Below, piece by piece: positions 1-9,082 of a DNA stretch of 64,000 nucleotides; position 1 is the stretch's first letter; the number at the start of each line of letters is the position of its first letter. This stretch comes from Betaproteobacteria bacterium SCGC AG-212-J23. Lineage in GTDB: Bacteria > Pseudomonadota > Gammaproteobacteria > Burkholderiales > SG8-39. Under the pieces are notes generated by a model, which did not search any database, was not told the DNA's origin, and saw nothing but the letters and a program-made list of their open reading frames with translations. Position numbers and translations under genes: made by a program. Where the stretch lies: assembly GCA_001644455.1 (NCBI GenBank), contig LSTF01000001.1:1-64000 (forward strand), read 5' to 3'.

Positions 1-158
1 GCGGCGAGGCCCCAGCCGGCGAGCGCGGCGGCGATGCCGACCGCGAGATGCGGCAGGTAGGTCTGCCGCCACCAGCGCTGCAGCATGGCGAGGCCGAGGT
101 CCATCGCCTCCCAGGGCGTGCGCCGGCGCAGCGCGATGGCGATGTCAGCTGGCTGCAC
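1..158 (-). CDS. 5'-end of a hypothetical membrane protein (runs off the window edge), overlapping the SpoIIM-like gene
   Basis: Reverse strand reads VQPADIAIALRRRTPWEAMDLGLAMLQRWWRQTYLPHLAVGIAAALAGWGLA from a GTG at 158 to the window edge; same strand and overlapping the stop of the next gene. Confidence 0.5.
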   Translation of the reverse strand, partial: MQPADIAIALRRRTPWEAMDLGLAMLQRWWRQTYLPHLAVGIAAALAGWGLA

Positions 159-1104
159 GGCCGCGGCCCGCGAGGAGGAAGTAGAGGAGGAAGATCGCCC
201 AGCCGGAAATGCCGACGATGATTTTTATTTGAAAATCGACCTCCGTCAGGGGCGACCAGAAGGCTTCGACGAACGCCGCGGCGAGGAACATCACCGCCGC
301 GCCGTACATGAGGCGCACCGCCGGCTTCGCCGCGGCGACCAGCGCCGCGCGCCGGCTCATGTTGCCCGGCGCGATCAGCGCCATGCCCAGGCGCAGGCCG
401 GCCGCGCCCGAGATGACGATCGCCAGCAGCTCGGGCGACGAGTGTCCGGCGACGAACGACCAGAAGGTCTGGGTGTAGCCGACGTGCGTGAGGTAGCCGG
501 CGACCGCGCCGATGATCACGCCGTTCGCGCCGAGAAACCAGATCGAGCCCACGCCGAACAGCAGGCCCCCGGCGAAGGTCTGGAAACCGATGCAGATGTT
601 GTTCCAGATATAGAAGCCGAACATCATCAGGCTCGAGTCCGCGCCGCGGGTGCCGAGGCGCCTGTTCGCCGGGTCGTACATCTCGTGGAAGCTGGCGATC
701 TGCCCGGGCTCGAGGATGTAGTGCGCGAACTCGGGATACGACTGCAGCACCGCGATCAGGCAGAGCAGCGGCCCGAAGAAGAGCAGCGCGGCGGCGGCGA
801 CCAGGCGCCACTCGGCGCGCACCAGCGCCGGAAAGCCGGCGAGCAGGTACTCGAGCACGCGCTGCGACTGGCGGCGGCGGTTGCGGTAGAGCGCGTGGTG
901 GCCGCGCAACGCCAGGCGGTTCAGGCGATCGACCAGCTCCGGGCTGTACTGGCGATCCGCGGCGAGGGCCAGCGTCTGGCAGATCCGCCGGTAACGGGAT
1001 GGCATTTCCTCCGCGGCAAATGGAGATTTCTCGGGGTTTTCCAGAAAAGCCTCGAATTCCTGCCATTCCGTCGCGTGCGCGGTCTCGAACTGGTGCTGCC
1101 TCAC
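145..1104 (-). CDS. Stage II sporulation protein M-like (SpoIIM/DUF95) integral membrane protein
   Basis: 319 aa ORF, multiple TM segments, NNICIGFQTFAGG / GHSSPELLAIVISGAAGLRLG motifs typical of the family; adjacent to an RDD gene. Confidence 0.8.
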   Translation of the reverse strand: MRQHQFETAHATEWQEFEAFLENPEKSPFAAEEMPSRYRRICQTLALAADRQYSPELVDRLNRLALRGHHALYRNRRRQSQRVLEYLLAGFPALVRAEWRLVAAAALLFFGPLLCLIAVLQSYPEFAHYILEPGQIASFHEMYDPANRRLGTRGADSSLMMFGFYIWNNICIGFQTFAGGLLFGVGSIWFLGANGVIIGAVAGYLTHVGYTQTFWSFVAGHSSPELLAIVISGAAGLRLGMALIAPGNMSRRAALVAAAKPAVRLMYGAAVMFLAAAFVEAFWSPLTEVDFQIKIIVGISGWAIFLLYFLLAGRGRAAS

Positions 1105-1787
1105 TTGCCGCTTCCCGCGATGTGGTTCGCCATGCCGATCAGCCGCGCGGCGGCGCGGCTGCCGTCGAGCGTGCCGACCAGCGGCTCGGGCAGCTCGGCG
1201 AGCTCTTCCAGGCGCTCGCGCGTGAGGGTGGAGGCGCGTTCAGCGAGCTCGAGCACCGCGCGCTGCTCCTCCAGGGAGAGCGGGAAAGGCGGCGCGACCG
1301 GAGAGGCTTCCGGGAACACCCGTGGCGCCGGCTTCTCCGCCTGGTACACGACCACCGTACCGGCGGCGAGGTCGCCGAGGCGCTTGAAATCGCGGTTGCA
1401 GAGCATCGCCACCAGGCCGACGCCATAGAAAAACGGCAGGAAGTCGGCGGCGCGCAGCAGGTTGCGCGTCAGCGCCGCCGGCCAGCGCACCGGCGTGCCG
1501 TCGTCATTCAGCACGGCGATGCCGAAGGCGCGCTTGCCGGGCGTCTGCCCGTTCCAGCGGGTCTCGAACCACGCCGGCAGCAGCCACTCGACGAAAAAGG
1601 CCGTGATGAGGACGATGCCGGTGCCGGTGCGCCCGAGCGGCCCGACGGCCATCATGACGACGAACACCACGGCGATGCGCAGCAGCAGGTCGACCGACCA
1701 GGCGAGCGCGCGCGGCACCGGGCCGGCGAGCCGCAGCGTCAGTTCGATCCCTTCAGGTGTCGCTACTCGACGGGTGGTGTCGAGCAT
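1101..1787 (-). CDS. RDD family membrane protein
   Basis: 228 aa; RALAWSVDLLLR, GKRAFGIAVLNDDG, KRLGDLAAGTVVVY motifs. Confidence 0.85.
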   Translation of the reverse strand: MLDTTRRVATPEGIELTLRLAGPVPRALAWSVDLLLRIAVVFVVMMAVGPLGRTGTGIVLITAFFVEWLLPAWFETRWNGQTPGKRAFGIAVLNDDGTPVRWPAALTRNLLRAADFLPFFYGVGLVAMLCNRDFKRLGDLAAGTVVVYQAEKPAPRVFPEASPVAPPFPLSLEEQRAVLELAERASTLTRERLEELAELPEPLVGTLDGSRAAARLIGMANHIAGSGK

Positions 1788-1818
1788 CGGTCCCTCCCCG
1801 GGGACCGATTCTAAGTTC

Positions 1819-3180
1819 TTATCCGCGCCGCATCGAGTCGAAGAACTCGGCGTTGGACTTGGTGGCTTTCAGCTTGTCGATGAGGAATTCCGCCGCTTCC
1901 AGCTCGTCCATCGGGAAGAGCAGCTTCCGCAGCACCCAGACTTTCTGCAGCACCGGCGCGTCGATGAGCAGCTCTTCGCGACGGGTGCCGGAGCGGTTGA
2001 CGTTGATCGCCGGGTAGATCCGCTTCTCGTGCATCCGGCGATCCAGGTGGATCTCCATGTTGCCGGTGCCCTTGAATTCCTCGTAGATCACGTCGTCCAT
2101 GCGGCTGCCGGTGTCGATCAGCGCCGTGGCGATGATCGTCAGGGAGCCGCCTTCTTCCACGTTGCGCGCCGCGCCGAAGAAGCGCTTCGGCTTCTGCAGC
2201 GCGTTGGCGTCGACGCCGCCGGTCAGCACCTTGCCGGAGGCAGGCACGACGGTGTTGTAGGCGCGGGCGAGGCGCGTGATCGAGTCGAGCAGGATCACGA
2301 CGTCTTTCTTGTGCTCGACCAAGCGCTTGGCCTTCTCGATCACCATCTCGGCGACCTGCACGTGGCGTGAGGCCGGCTCGTCGAAGGTGGAAGCGACCAC
2401 TTCGCCCCGCACCGAGCGCGACATCTCGGTCACTTCCTCCGGCCGCTCGTCGATCAGCAGCACGATCAGGCTGACGTCGGGGTGGTTCGAGACCAGGGCA
2501 TGGGCGATGTGCTGCAGCATCACCGTCTTGCCGGCTTTGGGCGGGCTGACGATCAGGCCGCGCTGGCCCTTGCCGATCGGCGCGACGATGTCGATGACCC
2601 GGCCGGTGATGTTCTCCTCGGCCTTGATCTCGCGCTCGAGCTTGAACGCCTTGTCCGGGTGGAGCGGCGTCAGGTTCTCGAACAGGATCTTGTTCTTCGC
2701 CGCTTCCGGCGCTTCGCCGTTGACCTTGTCGACCTTGACCAGGGCGAAGTAGCGCTCGCCGTCCTTCGGCGTGCGGATCTCGCCTTCGATCGAGTCGCCG
2801 GTGTGCAGGTTGAAGCGGCGGATCTGCGAAGGGGAGACGTAGATGTCGTCGGTGCTCGCGAGATACGAGGTCTCGGGCGAGCGCAGGAAGCCGAAGCCGT
2901 CGGGCAGTACTTCCAGCGTGCCGTCGCCGAAGATGGAGACGCCCTTCTTCGCCTGGCTCTTCAGCATGGCGAAGATCAGGTCCTGCTTGCGCAGGCGGCT
3001 GGCGTTCTCGATGCCGTTGGCGACGGCCATCTCGACCAGCTGCGTGACGTGCTGCGCCTTCAGCTCGGACAGGTGCATGGGAATCGGCACCGCTCCGGAC
3101 GCCGCTGCCGCTGCGGGCGCGGCTTCGGTGCCTTGGGATGCGCGAACTTCTGGCGGCTGGACTGCCTGGGGCCTGCTCAT
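1819..3180 (-). CDS. rho: Transcription termination factor Rho
   Basis: [37 protein letters not shown] (Walker A), [15 protein letters not shown]; true start may be the internal MHLSEL, about 34 codons downstream. Confidence 0.97.
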   Translation of the reverse strand: MSRPQAVQPPEVRASQGTEAAPAAAAASGAVPIPMHLSELKAQHVTQLVEMAVANGIENASRLRKQDLIFAMLKSQAKKGVSIFGDGTLEVLPDGFGFLRSPETSYLASTDDIYVSPSQIRRFNLHTGDSIEGEIRTPKDGERYFALVKVDKVNGEAPEAAKNKILFENLTPLHPDKAFKLEREIKAEENITGRVIDIVAPIGKGQRGLIVSPPKAGKTVMLQHIAHALVSNHPDVSLIVLLIDERPEEVTEMSRSVRGEVVASTFDEPASRHVQVAEMVIEKAKRLVEHKKDVVILLDSITRLARAYNTVVPASGKVLTGGVDANALQKPKRFFGAARNVEEGGSLTIIATALIDTGSRMDDVIYEEFKGTGNMEIHLDRRMHEKRIYPAINVNRSGTRREELLIDAPVLQKVWVLRKLLFPMDELEAAEFLIDKLKATKSNAEFFDSMRRG

Positions 3181-3257
3181 TCTCGGGGTAGGCGCCTGGA
3201 CTTCGGCGCAGGAACTACGTTGTTCGGTTGACTTAGCTGCGAGTCACTGTAGACGGG

Positions 3258-3587
3258 TCAAATGTTGCTGTCAAGAAAAGCGGTGAGCTGGGACTTCGAA
3301 AGCGCGCCGACGCGGGTCGCCTCGACGTTGCCGTTCTTGAACAGCATCAGGGTCGGGATGCCGCGGATGCCGAACTTGGCCGGCACCTGCTGGTTCTCGT
3401 CGACGTTGATCTTGGCGATCTTGAGGCGGCCCTCGTACTCCTTGGCCACTTCATCGAGGATGGGCGCGATCGACTTGCACGGCCCGCACCACTCGGCCCA
3501 ATAGTCGACCAGGACCGGGGTGTCGGCCTTGAGGACCTCGGGGTCGAAGGTGCTGTCGGTAACGTGATGGATATCCTTGCTGCTCAT
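3258..3587 (-). CDS. trxA: Thioredoxin
   Basis: 109 aa with [13 protein letters not shown] active site. Confidence 0.96.
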   Translation of the reverse strand: MSSKDIHHVTDSTFDPEVLKADTPVLVDYWAEWCGPCKSIAPILDEVAKEYEGRLKIAKINVDENQQVPAKFGIRGIPTLMLFKNGNVEATRVGALSKSQLTAFLDSNI

Positions 3588-3672
3588 GAATCCGGTGCTC
3601 CTGATGGGGGGTGTTGCAGGAAGGGCTCTATTATGAGGCCACCCCCGCCAAAGTGCTAAACTATTGATTCCT

Positions 3673-3996
3673 ATGGCTTACATCGTTACCGAAAGCTGCA
3701 TCAAGTGCAAGTACACGGACTGCGTCGACGTCTGCCCCGTCGACTGCTTCCGCGAGGGGCCGAACATGCTGGTGATCGACCCCGACGAGTGCATCGACTG
3801 CACCCTGTGCGTCCCGGAGTGCCCGGTCGAGGCGATCTTCGCCGAGGACGATGTGCCCGACGAGCAGAAGCCGTTCATCGCGCTCAACCGCGAGCTCGCG
3901 CAAAGCTGGCCGGCGATCATCGAGCGCAAGCCCGCGCCCGCGGATGCGGACGAATGGGCGAAGAAGAAAGACAAGAAAGATCTGCTGGAAAAATAA
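3673..3996 (+). CDS. fdxA: 7Fe ferredoxin (FdxA)
   Basis: [55 protein letters not shown]. Confidence 0.95.
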   Translation: MAYIVTESCIKCKYTDCVDVCPVDCFREGPNMLVIDPDECIDCTLCVPECPVEAIFAEDDVPDEQKPFIALNRELAQSWPAIIERKPAPADADEWAKKKDKKDLLEK

Positions 3997-4164
3997 GCAG
4001 TGCAGCAATTGCCGCGTTGCAAAAATATTTCTGTCGTGTGAATGACCACAGAAGTTTTGAAGTCTCACTCATCGCGTTTTTTTCTCTGCGCGCGTCACAC
4101 ATTTGCAAGCTAACCGGCGTAACCTGATCTCGTCGAGTTCACGAAGCTGAGCGAGGAGATACGG

Positions 4165-4416
4165 ATGGAACAGGGACGGCTCGCATTCACCGCGGTGTAC
4201 CTCAAATCGAATCACGGCTATGTCGGCTTCATCGAGGAACTGCCTGGAGTGAATTCGCACGGCCGCACCCTGGACGAAGCGCGCGAGACGCTGCAGAAGC
4301 TCGCCGCCGTGGTGTTCGACGAAGAGCGCCGCGAGGCCGAGGAGTTGATCGCCGGCAAGGACGTGGTGCGCGAGAACTTCGTCGTGCCGATCCCGCGTCC
4401 CGCCGAAGTCTCCTAG
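4165..4416 (+). CDS. Type II TA HicB-like family protein (orphan)
   Basis: 83 aa; GYVGFIEELPGVNSHGRTLDEARETLQKLAAVVF matches HicB/UPF0150 pattern; no adjacent HicA. Confidence 0.7.
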   Translation: MEQGRLAFTAVYLKSNHGYVGFIEELPGVNSHGRTLDEARETLQKLAAVVFDEERREAEELIAGKDVVRENFVVPIPRPAEVS

Positions 4417-4433
4417 CTGTCTCCTAGCCGCCG

Positions 4434-4712
4434 CTACTTCTTGCCGTAGTTCTCCGCGAGGTAGCTCGCGATCGCGTCGACGTCTTCCTTGGCGATCGGC
4501 GCGCCGAACGCGTTGATCATCTTGTTCACCGACGCCGTCCAGCCCGCCTTGTCGAGGAAGCGCGAGTTCATCGGGATGTAGTCCACGCTGTGGCAGGCGA
4601 GACATGCCTGCGCCTTCTCCTTGCCGGGCCCGTCTTTGAGCGCGATTTTTCCCTCCTGGGAAAAAGCATTTCCCATCAGAAGCGCCAACGGCAGGATCAG
4701 AGTCGCTTTCAT
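4434..4712 (-). CDS. sorB: Small c-type cytochrome, probable sulfite dehydrogenase cytochrome subunit (SorB-like)
   Basis: Signal peptide + CLACH heme motif + MNSRFLDKAGW; 4-nt overlap with the upstream sorA-like gene. Confidence 0.8.
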   Translation of the reverse strand: MKATLILPLALLMGNAFSQEGKIALKDGPGKEKAQACLACHSVDYIPMNSRFLDKAGWTASVNKMINAFGAPIAKEDVDAIASYLAENYGKK

Positions 4713-5935
4713 ACCACCTCCACGTAGATGCGCTGGATGACGTTGTGGTGATAGCCCGCGGGGTTGTGGATCAGCTCGTTCACCTGTGTCTCGCCGGCCT
4801 TGCTGGTCGCGCGCGCCATGACGACGTGCGAGCCCGATTCGCGGGTCGGCATGCTGAAGGAGAACTCGCGGAACGAGAAGCGGCCGAGGTCCTTGCCGAG
4901 CTTCGCCTCGCGCCAGTCGGCGCCGTTGGTGGAGACCTCCACCTTGGCGATTCCCGAACCGCTGTCCCAGGCGATGCCGTTGACGACCAGCGGCTGGCCG
5001 CGGCGCAGCTGCTGGCCGCTCTTGAGCGAGGTGATGAGCGAGTTCACCACCATCGTCGTGATCGGCTCGTTCGGGGAATAGAGCTGCGACTGGAAGGTCG
5101 GCGTCTTGAACTTGCCGCGCGGCAGCCGGTAGGCGGTCGCCATCCAGAAATTCTTCTCCGGCTGCGCCACCACCCTGACCGAGGCGAGCTGCTTTACCCA
5201 GTAGGTACCGGTCCAGCCGGGCACGACCAGGCGCGCCGGGAAGCCGTTCCAGTGCGGCAGGGGCTGTCCGTTCATCTCGAAGGCGATCAGCGTGTTCTCG
5301 TCCATCGCCACCTCGAGGGGCAGCGATTTGACGAAGTCGGGCGTCTTCTCGAGCGGCGCGTGGTCCGCGCCGTCGAAGACCACCTCGAGCGCGCCGGCCT
5401 TCACGCCGGCCTTGGCGAGCACGTCCTTGAGGCGCACGCCCTTCCACACCGCATTGCCCATCGCGCCGACGCCCCATTCGACTCCGGCGACGTGCGGCTC
5501 GAACAGGCCGCGCCGGTTGCCCGAGCACTGGCAGACGGCGGTGACCTGCGCCGCCTTGAACTCCTTCTTCATCTGCGCCAGCGTCAGCTTCAGCTCGCGC
5601 TCCGCGCTGTCGCCGCCGACGCTCAGCGCCCAGTCCTTCGCCGAGACCTCGGGGATGGCGGCGAGGTGATAGCGCACGAAGAACGCACGGTTCTGGGTGA
5701 TCGGCGTGCGGAAGTACTGGATCGGCGTCTCGAAATTCGGCGGCCGGAAGGTCTTCTTGATGAGCGGCAGCTTGCCCGGGAGGGCGAACAGCCCCTGCTC
5801 GGCGAGCGTGCCGTCGGGGATTTCCGCGAAGCCGAGCTCCGCGGTGCCGCCCACCGGCGCGGCGAGGGCGCGCGAAAACGGCAGGACGGCGAGCGCCCCG
5901 GCAGCGGCGCTGAAGCGGCGGCGTGATCTATCCAT
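4709..5935 (-). CDS. sorA: Molybdopterin sulfite oxidase/dehydrogenase catalytic subunit (SorA-like)
   Basis: Tat-like N-term (SRRRFSAAAGALA), VCQCSGNRRGLFEPHVAGVEWGVGAMGNAVWKGVRL, HWNGFPARLVVPGWTGTYWVKQL. Confidence 0.9.
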   Translation of the reverse strand: MDRSRRRFSAAAGALAVLPFSRALAAPVGGTAELGFAEIPDGTLAEQGLFALPGKLPLIKKTFRPPNFETPIQYFRTPITQNRAFFVRYHLAAIPEVSAKDWALSVGGDSAERELKLTLAQMKKEFKAAQVTAVCQCSGNRRGLFEPHVAGVEWGVGAMGNAVWKGVRLKDVLAKAGVKAGALEVVFDGADHAPLEKTPDFVKSLPLEVAMDENTLIAFEMNGQPLPHWNGFPARLVVPGWTGTYWVKQLASVRVVAQPEKNFWMATAYRLPRGKFKTPTFQSQLYSPNEPITTMVVNSLITSLKSGQQLRRGQPLVVNGIAWDSGSGIAKVEVSTNGADWREAKLGKDLGRFSFREFSFSMPTRESGSHVVMARATSKAGETQVNELIHNPAGYHHNVIQRIYVEVV

Positions 5936-6905
5936 ACGGCGAGCCTCCTTTGACCTTGCCCCTGAAGATGCGGTACGCGTAGAACGTGTAGCCGAGCAGG
6001 AACGGCAGCACGATCGCCGTGCCGACGAGCATGAAGTTGAGCGCGCTGGGATGCGCCGCCGCGTCCCAGATGGTGAGGGAGTCCATCACGACGTACGGAA
6101 ACAGGCTGTAGGCGAGGCCGGCGAACGCCAGCACGTAGATCGTCACCGCGCCGGCGAACGGCAGCGTGTCGGATTTCTTCAGCGAAACCCAGGTGAATGC
6201 GCCGGCGGCGAGCGTGAGCGCCGGCAGGATCATCAGGTACAGCGTGCGCGGGAAGTCGAACCAGCGCTCGCGCACCGTTTCGCTCGCGAGCGGCGTGGCG
6301 ATGCTCACCAGCGCCACCGCGAGCGCGACCCAGGCGAGGCCCCAGCGCGCCCAGACGGCGCTCTTCTCGCGCAGCGCGCCCTCGGTGCGCAGCACGAGCC
6401 AGGTGGCGCCCAGCAGCATGTAGCCGCCGCACAGCGCGACGCCGGTCAGCGCCGCGAATCCCCAGGGGAGGAAGCCGGGCTCGAAGCCGGTGATGAAGCG
6501 GCCGAGCATCAGGCCCTGCGAGAAGGACGCGAGATAGGAGCCCGCGGAGAAGAGCCAGTTCCACAGCTCGCGGTGCCAGCCCTCGGCCTTGATGCGAAGC
6601 TCGAAGGCCACGCCGCGAGCCATCAGCCCCACCAGCATCGCCGCCACCGGCAGGTAGAGCGCGCCGAGCACCACGCCGTGCGCCACCGGGAAGGCGACCA
6701 GCAGCAGGCCGACGCCGAGCACGAGCCAGGTCTCGTTCGCGTCCCAGAACGGGCCGATCGAGGCGATCATGACGTCGTGCTCCTCGCGCTCGCTGTCCCA
6801 GAGCATCAGCATGCCGACGCCGAGGTCGTAGCCGTCGAGCACCACGTAGGCGAGGATCGCCACGCCCATCAGCGCGGCGAAGATCAGCGGCAGGTCGATC
6901 GTCAT
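5928..6905 (-). CDS. cydB: Cytochrome bd ubiquinol oxidase subunit II
   Basis: VVLDGYDLGVGML, GPFWDANETWLVLGVG, YPYVVMDSLT-type motifs. Confidence 0.95.
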   Translation of the reverse strand: MTIDLPLIFAALMGVAILAYVVLDGYDLGVGMLMLWDSEREEHDVMIASIGPFWDANETWLVLGVGLLLVAFPVAHGVVLGALYLPVAAMLVGLMARGVAFELRIKAEGWHRELWNWLFSAGSYLASFSQGLMLGRFITGFEPGFLPWGFAALTGVALCGGYMLLGATWLVLRTEGALREKSAVWARWGLAWVALAVALVSIATPLASETVRERWFDFPRTLYLMILPALTLAAGAFTWVSLKKSDTLPFAGAVTIYVLAFAGLAYSLFPYVVMDSLTIWDAAAHPSALNFMLVGTAIVLPFLLGYTFYAYRIFRGKVKGGSPYG

Positions 6906-8191
6906 GCGCTGCCCTTTCCGGCGAGGTGGGTGAGCGTCACCATGTAGGAGAGGAGCAGCACCGCGTAGGTCGCGACGTAGGCAGTGAGGCTCGCGCCGAG
7001 CTCCGCCCCGGTCGCGCCGCCGACCGCGTCGGCGGTGAGCAGGACGCCTTGCACGAGCCACGGCTGGCGGCCGATCTCGGTCACCATCCAGCCGGCGAGG
7101 GTGGCGACCCAGCCCGAGAAGGTGAAGGACGCGAAGGCCCACAGCAGCCACCTTGGGGTTTTGGTTCTTAATACAAACGTCCCCACCCAAGACAGGGCGA
7201 GCATGAGCACGCCCATGCCGACCATGATGCGAAACGCGAAGAACACCGGCGCGACTGGCGGATGCTCCTCGAACTCCTCGAGGCCTTTCAGCTCCGCGTT
7301 GGCGTCGTGCGCGAGGATGAGCGAAGCGCCCTTCGGCAGCATGATCGCGTAGTCGGTGCGCTTTTCTTCCTCGTTCGGGATGCCGACCAGGGTCAGCGGC
7401 GCGCCGCGCTCGGTTTTCCAGATCGCCTCCAGCGCCGCGATCTTCGCCGGCTGATGCTCGAGCGTGTTCAGGCCGTGCAGGTCGCCGACGAAGACCTGCA
7501 GCGGCATGAGGACAGCGGCGATGTGCGCGCCGAAGCGCAGCGTCTTGTTCGCCGCCGCGTCGCCCGGCGCCTTGAGCAGGCGCCAGGCCGAGAGGCCGGC
7601 GACGACGAACGATGCGGTGATGCCCGTGGCGAGCAGCATGTGCGTGAAGCGGTAGGGGAACGACGGGTTGAAGATCACCGCCCACCAGCTGCCGGCGATC
7701 AGCTCGCCGTCGACCTCGATGTGCCCGGCGGGGGTCTGCATCCAGGAGTTGAGCGCCAGGATCCAGAACGCCGACAGCGTCGTGCCGGCGGCGACGATGA
7801 GCGCGGAAGCGACGTGCACCCGACCCGAGACGCGGTCCATGCCGAACAGCATCACGCCCAGGAAGGTCGCCTCGAGGAAGAACGCGGTCAGCACCTCGTA
7901 GGCGAGCAGCGGCCCGGCGATGTTGCCGACGCTCGCCATGTAGCCCGGCCAGTTGGTGCCGAACTGGAAGCTCATGGTGATGCCCGAGACCACGCCCATG
8001 GCGAAGGACAGCGCGAACACCTTGACCCACAGCTTGTAGGTCGCGAGCCACGCGGGGTCGCGGGTGCGTTCGTACTGGATGCGGAAATACGCGACCAGCC
8101 AGGCGAGCCCGATGGTCAGCGTCGGGAACAGGATGTGGAAGGCGATGTTCAGCCCGAACTGGGCCCGGGCAATGAGGAGGGTATCGTCCAT
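6902..8191 (-). CDS. cydA: Cytochrome bd ubiquinol oxidase subunit I
   Basis: MDDTLLIARAQFGLNIAFHILFP, GVVSGITMSFQFGTNWPG, TEIGRQPWLVQG; 430 aa short form. Confidence 0.95.
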   Translation of the reverse strand: MDDTLLIARAQFGLNIAFHILFPTLTIGLAWLVAYFRIQYERTRDPAWLATYKLWVKVFALSFAMGVVSGITMSFQFGTNWPGYMASVGNIAGPLLAYEVLTAFFLEATFLGVMLFGMDRVSGRVHVASALIVAAGTTLSAFWILALNSWMQTPAGHIEVDGELIAGSWWAVIFNPSFPYRFTHMLLATGITASFVVAGLSAWRLLKAPGDAAANKTLRFGAHIAAVLMPLQVFVGDLHGLNTLEHQPAKIAALEAIWKTERGAPLTLVGIPNEEEKRTDYAIMLPKGASLILAHDANAELKGLEEFEEHPPVAPVFFAFRIMVGMGVLMLALSWVGTFVLRTKTPRWLLWAFASFTFSGWVATLAGWMVTEIGRQPWLVQGVLLTADAVGGATGAELGASLTAYVATYAVLLLSYMVTLTHLAGKGSA

Positions 8192-8211
8192 CGCGGAGCT
8201 AATATACGACG

Positions 8212-9081
8212 ATGCAGGACGCAAAGCAGGCCATCGTCGAGTACTGCAGGAAGCGTGGCGCGCTGGCGGTCGGGGTGGCGAGCCTGGAAGCCTGCGAGCG
8301 TATCGCCCCGCCCGGCCACCGGCCGAGCGACCTCTTCCCGCGGGTGAAGTCGGTGATCTCGCTCGGCGTCGGCGGCCAGACGCAGGGAACGTGGCAGATG
8401 CCGGCCAAGGCGATGGCCTACTCGGGCTCGACCGAGGTGCGCGCCTACAAGCTCGCCTACGGGCTCGCTTTCCATATCGAGCAGAAATTCGGCGCGCCTT
8501 CGATCTACGTGCCGCCCGACCTCGATCCCGAGGGCGGGCCGCGCGTGCCGCTGCAAAGCCTGAAGCTGCACGCCGAGCTCGCGGGCATCGGCGCCCGCTC
8601 GCTCGCCGGCGACATCCTGCTGCATCCGGAGTTCGGCTTCATGTATTACGCGTCGGTCTTCACCGAGCTCGAGCTCGAGGCCGACGCGCCGATGGCGGAG
8701 AACCCCTGTCCCGCGCCGTCTTGCGTCTCGATGTACCGGCAGATCGGCCGCACGCCGTGCATGAAGTTCTGCCCGGCGCAGTGCCTCTCCGGCGAGATCG
8801 ACGACAAGGGCAAGCAGAAGCTGATGCGCTACGACATGGCGGCGTGCGCCGAGCTCACGCAGGAATACGAGGCGGTGCCGAAGATCCTCGCCGAGGCGGT
8901 CAGGGACGAGGTGCGCTCGGAGGGCGCCGAAGGCCTGCTCGATCCCGACCGCAAGATGCTCTGGTACAAGGTGTCGGCCGGCTCCGGCGCGTGGTTCGCG
9001 CAGTGCTTCGAGTGCATGCGCGTCTGCCCGATCGCCACCCAGTCGCCGCAGGCCGACCCGATCCTCCGCTCGAAGAGCTGA
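8212..9081 (+). CDS. 4Fe-4S protein, epoxyqueuosine reductase (QueG)-like family
   Basis: Cysteine clusters CMKFCPAQCL and CFECMRVCPIATQ; N-term resembles QueG-like proteins. Confidence 0.65.
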   Translation: MQDAKQAIVEYCRKRGALAVGVASLEACERIAPPGHRPSDLFPRVKSVISLGVGGQTQGTWQMPAKAMAYSGSTEVRAYKLAYGLAFHIEQKFGAPSIYVPPDLDPEGGPRVPLQSLKLHAELAGIGARSLAGDILLHPEFGFMYYASVFTELELEADAPMAENPCPAPSCVSMYRQIGRTPCMKFCPAQCLSGEIDDKGKQKLMRYDMAACAELTQEYEAVPKILAEAVRDEVRSEGAEGLLDPDRKMLWYKVSAGSGAWFAQCFECMRVCPIATQSPQADPILRSKS

Positions 9082-9082
9082 C

